A stretch of 64,000 nt of DNA, from NCBI RefSeq assembly GCF_000375525.1, contig NZ_AQXC01000011.1, positions 51,128 to 115,127 of the forward strand, read 5' to 3'. Numbering within the stretch: the first letter of the stretch is position 1; each line of letters starts with the position of its first letter. The position numbers and the translations under genes are program-made. Under the pieces are notes generated by a model. It had not been told where the DNA came from. It made no database searches and saw only the letters and a program-made list of their open reading frames with translations. Shown one piece after another: positions 17,041 through 26,524 of the stretch. The stretch is from Corynebacterium propinquum DSM 44285. Its GTDB lineage: Bacteria; Actinomycetota; Actinomycetes; Mycobacteriales; Mycobacteriaceae.

Positions 17041-19653
17041 TCAGCCCGCCACGCGCCGGGCCAATTCCCGACCCGTAGCAGTATCTTCTTCCGCCAACTT
17101 CTTCGGGCTCGCCTGCGCCAGGATGCGACCTCCAGCAGCTCCCGCCCCAGGGCCAAGCTCAATCACACGATCCACCCGCGCCAGCGCCTCCAAGTTGTGC
17201 TCAACCATGACGACGGTGGCGCCGGCGTCGGCAAGAGCTTCCAATTTATCCAACAACTTCGCGCTATCGTGCGGGTGCAGACCCATGGTTGGCTCATCGA
17301 GCAGATACACACTGGATTTCTTCTGCGCCCGCTGCAGCTCCGTCGCCAACTTGATGCGCTGGGCCTCGCCACCAGACAACTCCGGCGCACCCTGCCCTAA
17401 ACGGAGGTAACCCAAGCCGAGTTCATCCAGCACCTCTAAAGCCCGCACCACCTGGGTGATCTGGGAATGGTCGGGATCCTTACTGCCGTCGTCATTGCCA
17501 GTGCCGCCGTCGGCAAGGTCACGGAAAACCTCCAACGCTTCCGAAACCCGCAACCGCAAAACATCAGCGACCGTGCGCCCATGCCAACGCACCTCCAGCG
17601 CTTCGTCGTTAAACCGGCCGCCCTGGCACCGCGGGCACAACGTATAGGTCCCGGGCAAAAACACCAACTCGACCTCAATGTGGCCAGCCCCCGAGCACTC
17701 CGGGCACTGGCCCTTTTTCGTGTTATAGGAAAACTTCGAGGCATTCCACTTCTTCGCATCCTTGCCATCCCGGCGCGCCTGGGCAGCGAAAATACTGCGG
17801 ACTCGGTCAAACATCCCGGTATACGTCGCCAGGGTGGAACGCGGAGTGCGCCCGATGGGTTTCTGCGTAATCGTGACGACGCGACTAATATCCGGGTGCT
17901 CAGTTGCGCGCTTGCCGACGACATCTGTCACCAACGTCGACTTACCCGAACCAGACACGCCAGCCACCGCGGTGAACTGGCCCAAGCCGAGCTCCAGATC
18001 GAGCTCGCGCAGGTTCCGGTGGTTGATTCCCTGCAGTACCAGCTGGCCGCTGGCGTCGCGCGGGGCGTCGGCAAGCTGCAAGTGACGGTTCGCCAGGGCG
18101 CGGGCTGTGGGGTATTCGGCTAGCTGCCCGTTGGCGTCGATACGGGCGTCGACAAGCTCGCCGGGCTTGCCCGCGAACACGACGGTGCCTCCCCCATCAC
18201 CGGCATAGGGTCCAATGTCGATGAGGTAATCGGCCTGAGCAACGAAATCCATGTCATGCTCAACGACGAACACGTTATTACCCGCGGCCAGCAGGCGACG
18301 GATGACCGTCAGCACGGCCGTGCGCTCCTGCGGATGCAGACCCGCGGTAGGTTCGTCGAGAATATAGGTCACACCGAACAAGGAACTGTGCAACTGGGAA
18401 GCCAGGCGCAGGCGCTGCAGCTCACCGGCCGACAGGGTGGTGGCGACCCGGTCCAGGCTCAAATGGCCGAGCCCAAGTTCCAAGGCGGCAGCCAGCGGAG
18501 GGACAATCTGGGTCAGCAACAAGGCCTCTGCATCATCCTGCGCAGTACGGGTCGCCGAGGCCGCAGCAGTGTCGGGCTGGTCATCACGGACGGCGTTGCT
18601 ATTGCTGCTGCCGGCACGCTGGCCAAGCTCCTGCTGGCGGTCCACCAACGCCTGATGCAAAGAATCCAAAGACCACGCATTCAACTCATTAATCGGCACC
18701 CCGAGATAGCGCACCTGTAGCGCCTGCGGCCGCAAACCCGCGCCACCGCAATTGCTGCAGGTATGCGATTCCAGGAAAGATTCCGTGCGACGGCGCAGCG
18801 AATCCGATTCCGTTTCGCGAAGCGTTTTATACAAATACTCGGCCACGCTACGCCAGGTCCCCTGGTAAGTGCGCTGAACCTGGTCAGCGCCGCGGTGCGG
18901 AACAATCTCGACGACGGGGCGTTCGCGGGTGAACAGGATCCAGTTGCGGTCGGCGTCGGAAAGTTCCTGCCACGGGCGGTCGAGGTCATAGCCCAAGGCC
19001 TCCAAGATGTCGCGGAAGTTCTTGCCCGCCCAGGCGCCCGGCCACGCAGTAATCGCGCCGTCGCGGATCGACAACCCCGGTTCGTGCACCATCGACGCTT
19101 CCGTAGCGACAAACTTCGTGCCCGTTCCACGGCACTCTGGGCACATGCCATCGGCCGTGTTGGGGCTGAAGGCGTCAGAAGCCAGGCGAGTGATTGGGGT
19201 TTCGGACTTCGCATCGCCAGACAGTGCGCTGTAATCGCCACACCGGGAATACAACAGACGAACAATATTCGAGGTGGAGCTAATCGTGCCCACCGTCGAG
19301 CGAGCCCCCGGCGCCGTGGTCTGCTGCTGGAGCGCAACCGTCGGCGATAGCCCCTCAATGGATCCGACCTGTGGATCGGTCGCCTGGCTGATCAAGCGGC
19401 GCGCAAACGGGGCCACCGATTCCAGGTAACTACGCTGGCCTTCCCCGTGGATCGTGCCGAAGGCCAACGAGGATTTACCCGAGCCACTAATACCGGTGAA
19501 CGCCACCAGCTTGCCGTGCGGGATGGTCACGTCAATGTGGCGCAAATTGTGCAGATTGGCATCATGGATGCTCACGTAGGTCGGGACCTGTATGGATTGT
19601 CCCTGGTCAGAGGCTGTGGTGTGTGGCAGGTTCGAAGGATCCGAAGAAGGCAT
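17041..19653 (-). CDS. UvrA-like ABC ATPase (UvrA2 type)
   Basis: The 870-residue protein is a UvrA paralogue: two ABC ATPase cassettes, with P-loops GISGSGKSSLAFG (about 55-67) and GVSGSGKSTLVTD (near 560), and signature motifs LSAGELQRLRLASQL and LSGGEAQRIKLATEL. Zinc-finger cysteines are kept (CPECRGTG, CSNCGGAG, CPECSGAGHIEVE, CPRCQGG). It is shorter than true UvrA (about 950), in the way of UvrA2 proteins that lack the UvrB-binding insert. Such proteins have been linked to tolerance of DNA-binding drugs and to their own resistance roles; the role here is not known. Its P-loop lysines are present, so it should be active. A Ser/Asn/Ala-rich insertion lies at about 352-380. Confidence 0.88.
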   Translation of the reverse strand: MPSSDPSNLPHTTASDQGQSIQVPTYVSIHDANLHNLRHIDVTIPHGKLVAFTGISGSGKSSLAFGTIHGEGQRSYLESVAPFARRLISQATDPQVGSIEGLSPTVALQQQTTAPGARSTVGTISSTSNIVRLLYSRCGDYSALSGDAKSETPITRLASDAFSPNTADGMCPECRGTGTKFVATEASMVHEPGLSIRDGAITAWPGAWAGKNFRDILEALGYDLDRPWQELSDADRNWILFTRERPVVEIVPHRGADQVQRTYQGTWRSVAEYLYKTLRETESDSLRRRTESFLESHTCSNCGGAGLRPQALQVRYLGVPINELNAWSLDSLHQALVDRQQELGQRAGSSNSNAVRDDQPDTAAASATRTAQDDAEALLLTQIVPPLAAALELGLGHLSLDRVATTLSAGELQRLRLASQLHSSLFGVTYILDEPTAGLHPQERTAVLTVIRRLLAAGNNVFVVEHDMDFVAQADYLIDIGPYAGDGGGTVVFAGKPGELVDARIDANGQLAEYPTARALANRHLQLADAPRDASGQLVLQGINHRNLRELDLELGLGQFTAVAGVSGSGKSTLVTDVVGKRATEHPDISRVVTITQKPIGRTPRSTLATYTGMFDRVRSIFAAQARRDGKDAKKWNASKFSYNTKKGQCPECSGAGHIEVELVFLPGTYTLCPRCQGGRFNDEALEVRWHGRTVADVLRLRVSEALEVFRDLADGGTGNDDGSKDPDHSQITQVVRALEVLDELGLGYLRLGQGAPELSGGEAQRIKLATELQRAQKKSSVYLLDEPTMGLHPHDSAKLLDKLEALADAGATVVMVEHNLEALARVDRVIELGPGAGAAGGRILAQASPKKLAEEDTATGRELARRVAG

Positions 19654-19701
19654 AACCTCCAGTCTAGGCGGTGGTGGGACCTGTACGTAGTGGGATTTGT
19701 A

Positions 19702-20832
19702 CTACGCCTGCGCTTCCAATTGCGCATAAGCCGCACGCAACCGGTCCAACCACCAATCGCGCGTCGCACCGTCCGCGGCCAAAGCAGTCAACCGATCAGC
19801 ATCGGGTGCCACCGGGGCAGTCGCCAGCATGCCGTCGACAAGCGAACGCGGCGCAGCCACATCCTCCACAAACAACGAGCCCGTCGCCAAGCCTGCCGGT
19901 GCCGGGGCCACATCGATGTCCTCGTCGTCGTTCAACTTCGGCAAACTCGCCACCGCCGCCAGCCCAGCATTAATACCAACCGCGCTGTCCAAAGCCGAGG
20001 CAATCGTCACATCCATATGGCGCGCACGCAGATCCGCACTCAGCTGCAACACCCGGCGCACCCCACCCAACGGGGCCACCTTGACGACGGCCACATCCGC
20101 CGCCTGCAAATCCGCCACCCGATACGGATCTTCCACCCGACGGATGCTCTCATCGGCGGCAACGCGAACAAAGATCCCGCGGCACATCAGCTGGGTGCGA
20201 ACCTCCGCCAGCTCCTCTGGCGTGGCGCACGGCTGCTCCACATAATCCAGCGGGGCCAACGCAGACACCGCCTCCACGGCCTGCTCGACCGTCCACGCGC
20301 CGTTAGCGTCCACGCGAATGCGGGTGCCCGGAATTCCGGAAAGCTCCGCACGCACCGCGGACACCCGGGCGATGTCGTCGGCAAGCGCATCCCGGAAATC
20401 CTTGCCAGGCTCAGCCACCTTCACCTTGACGCAACGTGCGCCGGGCATGCGGGAAAGCACCTCCGGAACCTGAGCTGGCTCCACCGCCGGTACCGTGGCA
20501 TTGACCTCAATATAGTCACGGTTTGGGGAAGGAAACCCCTGGTAGGCAGATTCCAACCCAGAGCGCAGCCAGGGGGCGGTCTCGCGGGCGGAGTAATCAG
20601 CGAACGGGGCGAATTCTCCCCAGCCAGCCGGGCCGTCGATAAGCACAACTTCCCGGTGGCGCAGGCCACGGAATTTCACCGCCATGGGCAAAGAAACGAC
20701 GTGGGTGCGCTCGAGGATGTCTGCGAGAGGGGGCAGGGGTGATTGAGGCGCCTGCGGTAAGCGCGGTGGACGCGATGAACTCGGTGAGCGCGGCGGCTGT
20801 GGTAGCCGAGCGTCGTGATTTGGAAAATTCAT
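19702..20832 (-). CDS. menC: o-Succinylbenzoate synthase
   Basis: The 376-residue protein is an enolase-superfamily enzyme. Landmarks are CVKVKVAEPGKDF near residue 133, with the catalytic lysine pair, RIRVDANGAWTVEQA (metal-binding Asp), YVEQPCATPEEL (metal-binding Glu) and VVKVAPLGGVRRVL. It dehydrates SHCHC to o-succinylbenzoate in menaquinone synthesis. It is divergent from menB with about 27 bases between start codons; the two probably share a control region. The ATG is at 20832. Confidence 0.92.
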   Translation of the reverse strand: MNFPNHDARLPQPPRSPSSSRPPRLPQAPQSPLPPLADILERTHVVSLPMAVKFRGLRHREVVLIDGPAGWGEFAPFADYSARETAPWLRSGLESAYQGFPSPNRDYIEVNATVPAVEPAQVPEVLSRMPGARCVKVKVAEPGKDFRDALADDIARVSAVRAELSGIPGTRIRVDANGAWTVEQAVEAVSALAPLDYVEQPCATPEELAEVRTQLMCRGIFVRVAADESIRRVEDPYRVADLQAADVAVVKVAPLGGVRRVLQLSADLRARHMDVTIASALDSAVGINAGLAAVASLPKLNDDEDIDVAPAPAGLATGSLFVEDVAAPRSLVDGMLATAPVAPDADRLTALAADGATRDWWLDRLRAAYAQLEAQA

Positions 20833-20859
20833 GCCCCAAGCCTAGCTAGACTGAAGGCC

Positions 20860-21867
20860 ATGACTAGCACTCCTGAGCACAAACCCGACGCCACCGCCGA
20901 CGTCAGCCCCAAGGCTAATCCCGACGCCAACCCCTTTGATCCCACCCAATGGCGCACCGTCCCAGGTTTCGAAGACTTGACCGATATCACCTACCACCGC
21001 CACGTAGGTACCACCCGGCGCGACGGGATCGTGCGCATCGCCTTCGACCGGCCGGAGGTGCGCAACGCTTTCCGCCCACACACCGTCGACGAGCTCTACC
21101 GGGTACTCGACCACGCCCGACGCACCCCCGACGTGGGCACCGTGTTGTTGACCGGCAATGGGCCATCGCCGAAAGATGGCGGATGGGCGTTTTGTTCCGG
21201 CGGTGACCAGCGCATTCGTGGTCGTTCCGGGTACCGTTATGCCACGAGCCACGATTCGGATGTCGCCGGTGCCGACGAATCCGGTGTGGATACCGCCCGC
21301 GAGAAAGTCGAGGGTGGGCGTTTGCACATCTTGGAAGTGCAGCGGCTGATCCGCACGATGCCGAAAGTGGTCATCGCGGTGGTCAATGGTTGGGCCGCTG
21401 GTGGTGGGCACTCGCTGCATGTGGTGTGCGACCTGACGATCGCCTCGCGCCAACACGCCCGTTTTAAACAGACCGACGCCGACGTGGGAAGTTTCGATGC
21501 CGGTTATGGTTCGGCCTACCTGGCGCAGATGGTGGGGCAGAAAAACGCGCGCGAGATCTTTTTCTTGGGCCGGTCTTATGATGCCACCCACATGATGAAG
21601 ATGGGGGCGGTCAATATCGTGGCCGATCACGCCGAGCTTGAGGCCGAAGCCATCCAGGCTGCCCGCGAGATCAATTCCAAGTCGCCGACGGCGCAACGCA
21701 TGTTGAAGTTCGCCTTCAATCTTGCCGACGACGGGCTGGCCGGCCAGCAAGTCTTCGCCGGCGAGGCCACGCGCTTGGCGTACATGACCGATGAGGCTGT
21801 GGAAGGTAAGGAAGCGTTTTTGGAAAAGCGCGACCCGAATTGGGAGGAGTTTCCTTATTACTACTAA
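20860..21867 (+). CDS. menB: 1,4-Dihydroxy-2-naphthoyl-CoA synthase
   Basis: From ATG 20860 the protein is 335 residues, a crotonase-fold enzyme with the MenB features: RIAFDRPEVRNAFRPHT, FCSGGDQRIRGRSGYRY and VVNGWAAGGGHSLHVVCDL (oxyanion hole), and the C-terminal DEAVEGKEAFLEKRDPNWEEFPYYY. It closes the naphthoate ring from o-succinylbenzoyl-CoA. The upstream GAAGG site is close to the start. The longest frame starts at 20815, inside the menC control region, and is less likely. menE follows about 85 bases downstream in the same direction. A 40-residue N-terminal tail rich in Asp, Pro and Lys is unusual. Confidence 0.95.
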   Translation: MTSTPEHKPDATADVSPKANPDANPFDPTQWRTVPGFEDLTDITYHRHVGTTRRDGIVRIAFDRPEVRNAFRPHTVDELYRVLDHARRTPDVGTVLLTGNGPSPKDGGWAFCSGGDQRIRGRSGYRYATSHDSDVAGADESGVDTAREKVEGGRLHILEVQRLIRTMPKVVIAVVNGWAAGGGHSLHVVCDLTIASRQHARFKQTDADVGSFDAGYGSAYLAQMVGQKNAREIFFLGRSYDATHMMKMGAVNIVADHAELEAEAIQAAREINSKSPTAQRMLKFAFNLADDGLAGQQVFAGEATRLAYMTDEAVEGKEAFLEKRDPNWEEFPYYY

Positions 21868-21952
21868 GGATCTCAGCGGTAGCGGTTCCAGTGGGTGGGG
21901 CCGCGACGATCGGGACTCACGCGCGGGCGAGGCAGCAGGACAACCGAGCCCA

Positions 21953-23146
21953 ATGCCCGCTCCTCTCCCCGCCCACGGCCCGGTGCTGACCGCGCTTCCG
22001 GTCCGGCTCGATGACCCCGCAGCGATTCTCGACGACCTGGAAGCAGCCATCGCAGGCCAAGCGCATTATCTTCCGGTACCGGCGGGCGACCGGGCGCGAA
22101 CTGAGTTGTTGTATTCCTCGCAACGCGTCGGCCAAGCCATCGACGACGATATTGCCCTGGTGGTGCCGACCTCTGGTTCTACCGGCACCCCCAAAGGCGC
22201 ACAGCTCACCGCAGCCAACCTGGTGGCGTCGGCCGATGCAACCCACGAGGTCCTCGGCGGGCCCGGACACTGGCTATTGGCCCTGCCGGCGTATCACATC
22301 GCAGGAATCCAGGTGTTGGTGCGCAGCCTGATCGCCGGGGTGGATCCGGTGTGCCTGGACCTTTCCCGTGGTTTCCGCATTCCCGCATTCGCCGCCGCCG
22401 CGGAATATTTAGATCACGCCCGGGACGGGAAAACGCCTGCTGCGCGCGAGCCCATGTACACCGCATTAACCCCGATGCAGCTGGACAAAGCCATAGAAAC
22501 CTTAGAAGGCATTACCGCTTTACGACGCTTCGACGCCATCTTGATCGGCGGGGCGGCACTGAACCCACAATTGGCGGAATCGGCCCGCAAACTGGGCATC
22601 CACCTCGTGACCACCTACGGCAGCGCCGAAACCGCAGGGGGCTGCATCTACGACGGCCGCCCCTTGCCCTGCAGCTCCGTGGCCGTGGAATCCGGCCGCA
22701 TCATGCTCGGTGGCGCCACCATCGCCTCCGGCTACCGCAATATGCCGGGCCACGAAGCCTTCACCCACCCGGACTGGCCGGGCTGGTTCGCCACCTCCGA
22801 CGGCGGACGCATTATCGACGGCCGGTTGGAGGTCAGCGGGCGTCTCGACGCGGTGATCACAACCGGTGGTTTGAAGGTGCACCCGGAAATCATCGAAAAC
22901 GAGCTCCTGGCCGTTCCCGGAGTCAGCACCGCCTGCGTCGTCGGCGTGGATGATCGCCGCTTTGGGCAGGCCATCATGGCGGCCTACGAAGGGACCGCAC
23001 AAGCCTGCGAGATTTTCGACGCCCTGTACGACTTGCCCCGCTGGCAGCTGCCGAAAGAGCTGCTGCGTGTCGACGAACTGCCGCGGACGTCGCTGGGCAA
23101 AATCCACCGAGCTGGTGTGGCGGAATTATTCCAGCCTCGGGGCTAG
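21953..23146 (+). CDS. menE: o-Succinylbenzoate-CoA ligase
   Basis: From ATG 21953 the protein is about 397 residues, short for an acyl-CoA ligase but usual for actinobacterial MenE. The AMP-binding core is seen (VVPTSGSTGTPKGAQLT, then YGSAETAGGCIYDGRP and the catalytic aspartate in WFATSDGGRI), and the C-terminal lysine segment LPRTSLGKIHR. It adenylates o-succinylbenzoate and joins it to CoA, giving the MenB substrate. The long frame starts at 21791 inside menB and is not likely. It is followed by the converging aldo/keto reductase gene with a 50-base gap. Confidence 0.92.
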   Translation: MPAPLPAHGPVLTALPVRLDDPAAILDDLEAAIAGQAHYLPVPAGDRARTELLYSSQRVGQAIDDDIALVVPTSGSTGTPKGAQLTAANLVASADATHEVLGGPGHWLLALPAYHIAGIQVLVRSLIAGVDPVCLDLSRGFRIPAFAAAAEYLDHARDGKTPAAREPMYTALTPMQLDKAIETLEGITALRRFDAILIGGAALNPQLAESARKLGIHLVTTYGSAETAGGCIYDGRPLPCSSVAVESGRIMLGGATIASGYRNMPGHEAFTHPDWPGWFATSDGGRIIDGRLEVSGRLDAVITTGGLKVHPEIIENELLAVPGVSTACVVGVDDRRFGQAIMAAYEGTAQACEIFDALYDLPRWQLPKELLRVDELPRTSLGKIHRAGVAELFQPRG

Positions 23147-23196
23147 CTAGTCATGTGCTAGTCGCGTGCTCGAGTAGGTCGCCAACTAGCCACCAA

Positions 23197-24309
23197 CTAG
23201 TCGCGGTCGATAAACCGCAGGTGCTTGTCGACGTAGCGCTCCCCCGCCACCGGATGCGTGAGCACAAGATTGTCGAGCGCGGCGCGGTCATCGTCGGCAA
23301 GCATCAAGCTAGCTGCTGCCACATTCTCCTTAATGCGCGCCGGGTTGATACTGCCCGGCAACACCAGCATGCCGCCCGGGTGCTGCGCACCGCGATCCAG
23401 CAACCACGCCAAAGCAATCTGGGCGGCGGTGGCGTCGTAACGCTGCGCGATCTCCGCGACCCGGGCCGCATTACGCTGGTTTTGCGCGAAATTTTCCGGG
23501 TGCAGGCGCGGGCTGTTGGAATCCGCATTCGGCTCGGTGAGCTGGCCAGTAAGCATTCCCTTTGACAATGGGCTGTAGGCAATAAAACCGATTCCAAGCT
23601 GGGCGCAGGTCGGCAGCACGGATTCTTCTACTCCTCGCGACCACAGTGAGTATTCGCTTTCGACGGCTGCAACCGGGAATTCGCGGTGCGCGCGGGCAAT
23701 GGTGGTGGCGGATGCCTCACACAAACCAAAGTGGGCGACTAGGCCTTCGTCGACAAGCTCACCTACGGTGCCTGCGACCTCTTCGATGGGGACCTCCGGG
23801 TCGACACGGTGCTGCATAAAAAGATCCAGGCGCTCAACACCTAGGCGGCGGGCGGATTCCTGAGCGACACGACGGATATTCTCCGGGCGGGAATTCAGCT
23901 CGCCGGTGGGTTGGCCGTTGTCGATATTCCAACCAAACTTGGTGGCAATCGTCGGGGCCCGTTCCGGAGAGTTGCACGAAGAATTGCCCGGCGCCGCTGA
24001 CGAAGCCCCCGCGGGGCCCTCCTGGCCCGCAGGCTGGGATTGAGCGCGGGCGAAGGCGTCGCCAAGCAGCTCCTCGCCGGTGTATGGCCCCTGGATCTCA
24101 GAGGTATCGAAAAACTCCACGCCCAGCTCGGCGGCGGTGCGCAACACCTGGATCATTTCTTCGCGGCGCGGTGAATCCGGATAAGAGTGCGGGGTCATGC
24201 CGGTACACCCCAATCCGATCGGGAAAACATCAAGGGGCCCGGACTGTGTTTCAGTCTGGCTCATTGTGGCGTCGGTGTGATGGTTGGGTTTGTTGGTTTT
24301 ATCGCTCAT
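23197..24309 (-). CDS. Aldo/keto reductase
   Basis: The 370-residue protein has the (beta/alpha)8 aldo/keto reductase features: an N-terminal strand with PIGLGCTGMTPHSY, FFDTSEIQG with the conserved Asp, RLDLFMQHRVDPEVPIEEVAGTVGELVDEGLVAHFGLCEAS, and a C-terminal NADPH site (LVLPGSINPARIKENVAA). Substrate is unknown. A Pro/Ala/Ser-rich insertion of about 30 residues (about 92-120) breaks the second helix region. The start is ATG, with a 16-bp perfect palindrome ten bases upstream, which I take to be an operator. The same motif occurs upstream of hemE and mshA. Confidence 0.88.
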   Translation of the reverse strand: MSDKTNKPNHHTDATMSQTETQSGPLDVFPIGLGCTGMTPHSYPDSPRREEMIQVLRTAAELGVEFFDTSEIQGPYTGEELLGDAFARAQSQPAGQEGPAGASSAAPGNSSCNSPERAPTIATKFGWNIDNGQPTGELNSRPENIRRVAQESARRLGVERLDLFMQHRVDPEVPIEEVAGTVGELVDEGLVAHFGLCEASATTIARAHREFPVAAVESEYSLWSRGVEESVLPTCAQLGIGFIAYSPLSKGMLTGQLTEPNADSNSPRLHPENFAQNQRNAARVAEIAQRYDATAAQIALAWLLDRGAQHPGGMLVLPGSINPARIKENVAAASLMLADDDRAALDNLVLTHPVAGERYVDKHLRFIDRD

Positions 24310-24318
24310 GCTTCCACT

Positions 24319-24334
24319 CTAGGTCGCGACCTAG
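24319..24334. promoter_or_regulatory. Operator-like 16-bp palindrome upstream of the aldo/keto reductase
   Basis: CTAGGTCGCGACCTAG is a perfect palindrome, nine bases upstream of the aldo/keto reductase start codon. Near-identical copies lie upstream of hemE (14 of 16 bases) and mshA (13 of 16). This suggests a common regulator. None of the Corynebacterium regulators that I can recall has this motif. Confidence 0.55.
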
Positions 24335-24535
24335 CACTAGTCTGTTCCGCGGAAACATTTCCACCTAAACATCGGGAATGTGCGCGTACCAGACCCGCGG
24401 CAATTCCCCAGCTGATGAGCACGCCGATCTCCCAATTAGTGGCCGCAACGTGTCCGCCGCTGCCGCCCCATCGTCGAATCCCGCCGATGTCATTCACTGT
24501 TTGTTAAGCCGTGAAATATAGCGCACAATGAATGC

Positions 24536-25426
24536 ATGAGCGCTACAACGTATTCGGCCACTACCCGCGATTGGATCCAGGCGGCACGGCCGCATACGTG
24601 GCCGAATGCGTTCGCTCCGGTTCTAGCCGGAACAGGCGCTGCGCTGTATCAAAATTCCGGGAAATTTGTCCCATTCTTCTTAGCCCTCATCGTCTCCTGG
24701 GCTTTGGTCATCGGGGTCAATTACGCAAACGATTATTCGGACGGCATACGAGGCACCGACGACGAACGCACCGGCCCCACCCGGCTCACCGCCAGCAAAC
24801 TCGCCCGCCCTGCAGACGTGAAAAAGGCAGCGTTCATTTCTTTCGGCGTCGCAGGCGTGGCAGGTCTCATCCTGGCGCTGTTGTCAGCCTGGTGGTTGAT
24901 CCTGGTGGGCGCAGTGTGCTTGGCCGGGGCGTGGTTTTATACCGGAGGGAAAAACCCTTATGGCTATAAGGGCCTGGGTGAGGTCGCGATCTTCATTTTC
25001 TTTGGCCTGATCGCGGTACTGGGCACCGAGTTCACCCAAGCAGGTGCCATCTCTGAGGTGGGCATTGGTTTAGCTATTTCCGTCGGCGCCATGTCCTCCG
25101 CGGTGAACCTGACCAACAACATCCGCGATATCGCCACCGACAAGCCAGCAGGCAAACGCACCCTGGCGGTGATCCTGGGTGATTCCGCTTCCCGCAAGCT
25201 GTATACCGTGCTGCTGATCATCCCGTATATCGTGACGTTCGTCGTCGGCATCCTGGCATTCCCGGCCACGTGGATCGCGTTTATTTCCGGTTACTGGACG
25301 CTGAAGGCCCTGCACCGAGTAAATTCGGGGGCACGCGGTAGGCAGCTGGTCACCGTGTTGGCGCTGACTGGGCGTGCGATGGCGTTGTGGTCCGGGCTCA
25401 TGTTTATCGCCCTGGCATTGGCCTAG
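24536..25426 (+). CDS. menA: 1,4-Dihydroxy-2-naphthoate polyprenyltransferase
   Basis: The 296-residue membrane protein is a UbiA-superfamily prenyltransferase. Both Asp-rich motifs are present: NDYSDGIRGTDDER (about 64-77) and NNIRDIATDKPAGKRT (about 190-205). Eight to nine hydrophobic segments follow. MenA attaches the polyprenyl chain from the synthase at 8.4 kb to dihydroxynaphthoate. With menB, C, D, E and G the route from isochorismate to menaquinone is nearly complete in this window; menF and menH are not here. It is divergent from the aldo/keto reductase gene. Confidence 0.95.
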   Translation: MSATTYSATTRDWIQAARPHTWPNAFAPVLAGTGAALYQNSGKFVPFFLALIVSWALVIGVNYANDYSDGIRGTDDERTGPTRLTASKLARPADVKKAAFISFGVAGVAGLILALLSAWWLILVGAVCLAGAWFYTGGKNPYGYKGLGEVAIFIFFGLIAVLGTEFTQAGAISEVGIGLAISVGAMSSAVNLTNNIRDIATDKPAGKRTLAVILGDSASRKLYTVLLIIPYIVTFVVGILAFPATWIAFISGYWTLKALHRVNSGARGRQLVTVLALTGRAMALWSGLMFIALALA

Positions 25427-25576
25427 ATTGCGTTGGCCTAGGTTGAGTCTAAGCCAGGATTAGTTCTGGTCTTGGCCGACACCGGAGCCAGCCGTCGTCT
25501 GCCGCCGTAAGTCGTTGTCAGCCGTCAGTCGTCGTCAAGATTCAACAAAGCCCAAGAAGCCCATAGGAGGGCGTAT

Positions 25577-26506
25577 ATGGCAGGTGTGATCACTGCTTTT
25601 ACCATCATCTTGTCGATCATCGCCGTGGGCTATGCGTTATCCCGATTCGGTGTCATCGGCAGCGATTCCCAACGGCTGGTCCTGAATAAAACCGCCTTTT
25701 ACGCAGCCACGCCCTGCCTGCTGTTTACTTCGCTCGCGAAATCCGATCCGGGCACGCTCTTTTCCCCGGTACTTGCCGCCGTCGTCGCGTCCAGCCTGCT
25801 CACGGGCGCAAGCTATATCGTCGCCTCCCGCCTGTTTTTCCCGAAAGACTTGCCGACGACCACCATGGGCGCGGCCTCGTCGTTTTATTTCAACTCCGTC
25901 AATATTGGGTTGCCGGTGAGTATCTATGTGGTCGGCGAGGCCACTTGGGTAATTTCCATCCTGATGCTGCAGATGGTGTTTTTCACGCCATTTATTCTGG
26001 CTGCGCTCAACGACGGACATGGGCGTACCCGTGGGGCGAAAATTGTTGATGGTATCCGTTCCGGGTTTTTGTCTCCGCTGGTGCTCGCGGGAATTGCGGG
26101 CATGGTTGTTGCGGTCGCTGGGTGGGAAATCCCGGAGGTTGTGATGGAGCCGATGTCGATTATTGGTGGCGCATCCATCCCGATGATTTTGATCAGCTTT
26201 GGGGCTTCACTGACCTCAATCCATATCCTCGACGACCCGGCGGATCGCCCCGCCGTCATCACCTCCACTGTCATGAAACTCGTGCTCATGCCGGTATTCG
26301 CGTGGCTGGCCGGCCTCGCACTGGGGCTAAGCAGCGACCACCTCTATGTCGCGGTGATCTTGGCCTGCTTGCCGACGGCGCAAAACGTGTACAACTACGC
26401 CGCGACCTACCAAAAAGGCCTCGCTGTTACCCGCGATACCGTCTTCTTGACGACGTTTGCTTCCCTGCCAGTCATGGCCGTGGTGGCCGGGATTTTCGGT
26501 AGTTAA
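25577..26506 (+). CDS. AEC family transporter (auxin efflux carrier type)
   Basis: The 309-residue protein has ten hydrophobic segments in two groups and the family segments VIGSDSQRLVLNKTAFYAATPCLLFTSLAK (about 27-56) and the C-terminal ACLPTAQNVYNYAATY. Substrate is unknown; members export organic acids or auxin-like compounds. ATG start with GGAGGG eight bases upstream. It is read from its own promoter, after a spacer of short GTCG-rich repeats at about 25488-25540. The DUF4229 gene converges on it from the right. Confidence 0.85.
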   Translation: MAGVITAFTIILSIIAVGYALSRFGVIGSDSQRLVLNKTAFYAATPCLLFTSLAKSDPGTLFSPVLAAVVASSLLTGASYIVASRLFFPKDLPTTTMGAASSFYFNSVNIGLPVSIYVVGEATWVISILMLQMVFFTPFILAALNDGHGRTRGAKIVDGIRSGFLSPLVLAGIAGMVVAVAGWEIPEVVMEPMSIIGGASIPMILISFGASLTSIHILDDPADRPAVITSTVMKLVLMPVFAWLAGLALGLSSDHLYVAVILACLPTAQNVYNYAATYQKGLAVTRDTVFLTTFASLPVMAVVAGIFGS

Positions 26507-26524
26507 AAGAGCTCGATGTGCTGG

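Noticed and set aside
24319..24334. DtxR (iron) box at the CTAGGTCGCGACCTAG palindrome
   Set aside because: The DtxR consensus is TTAGGTTAGSCTAACCTAA; spacing and inner bases do not match.
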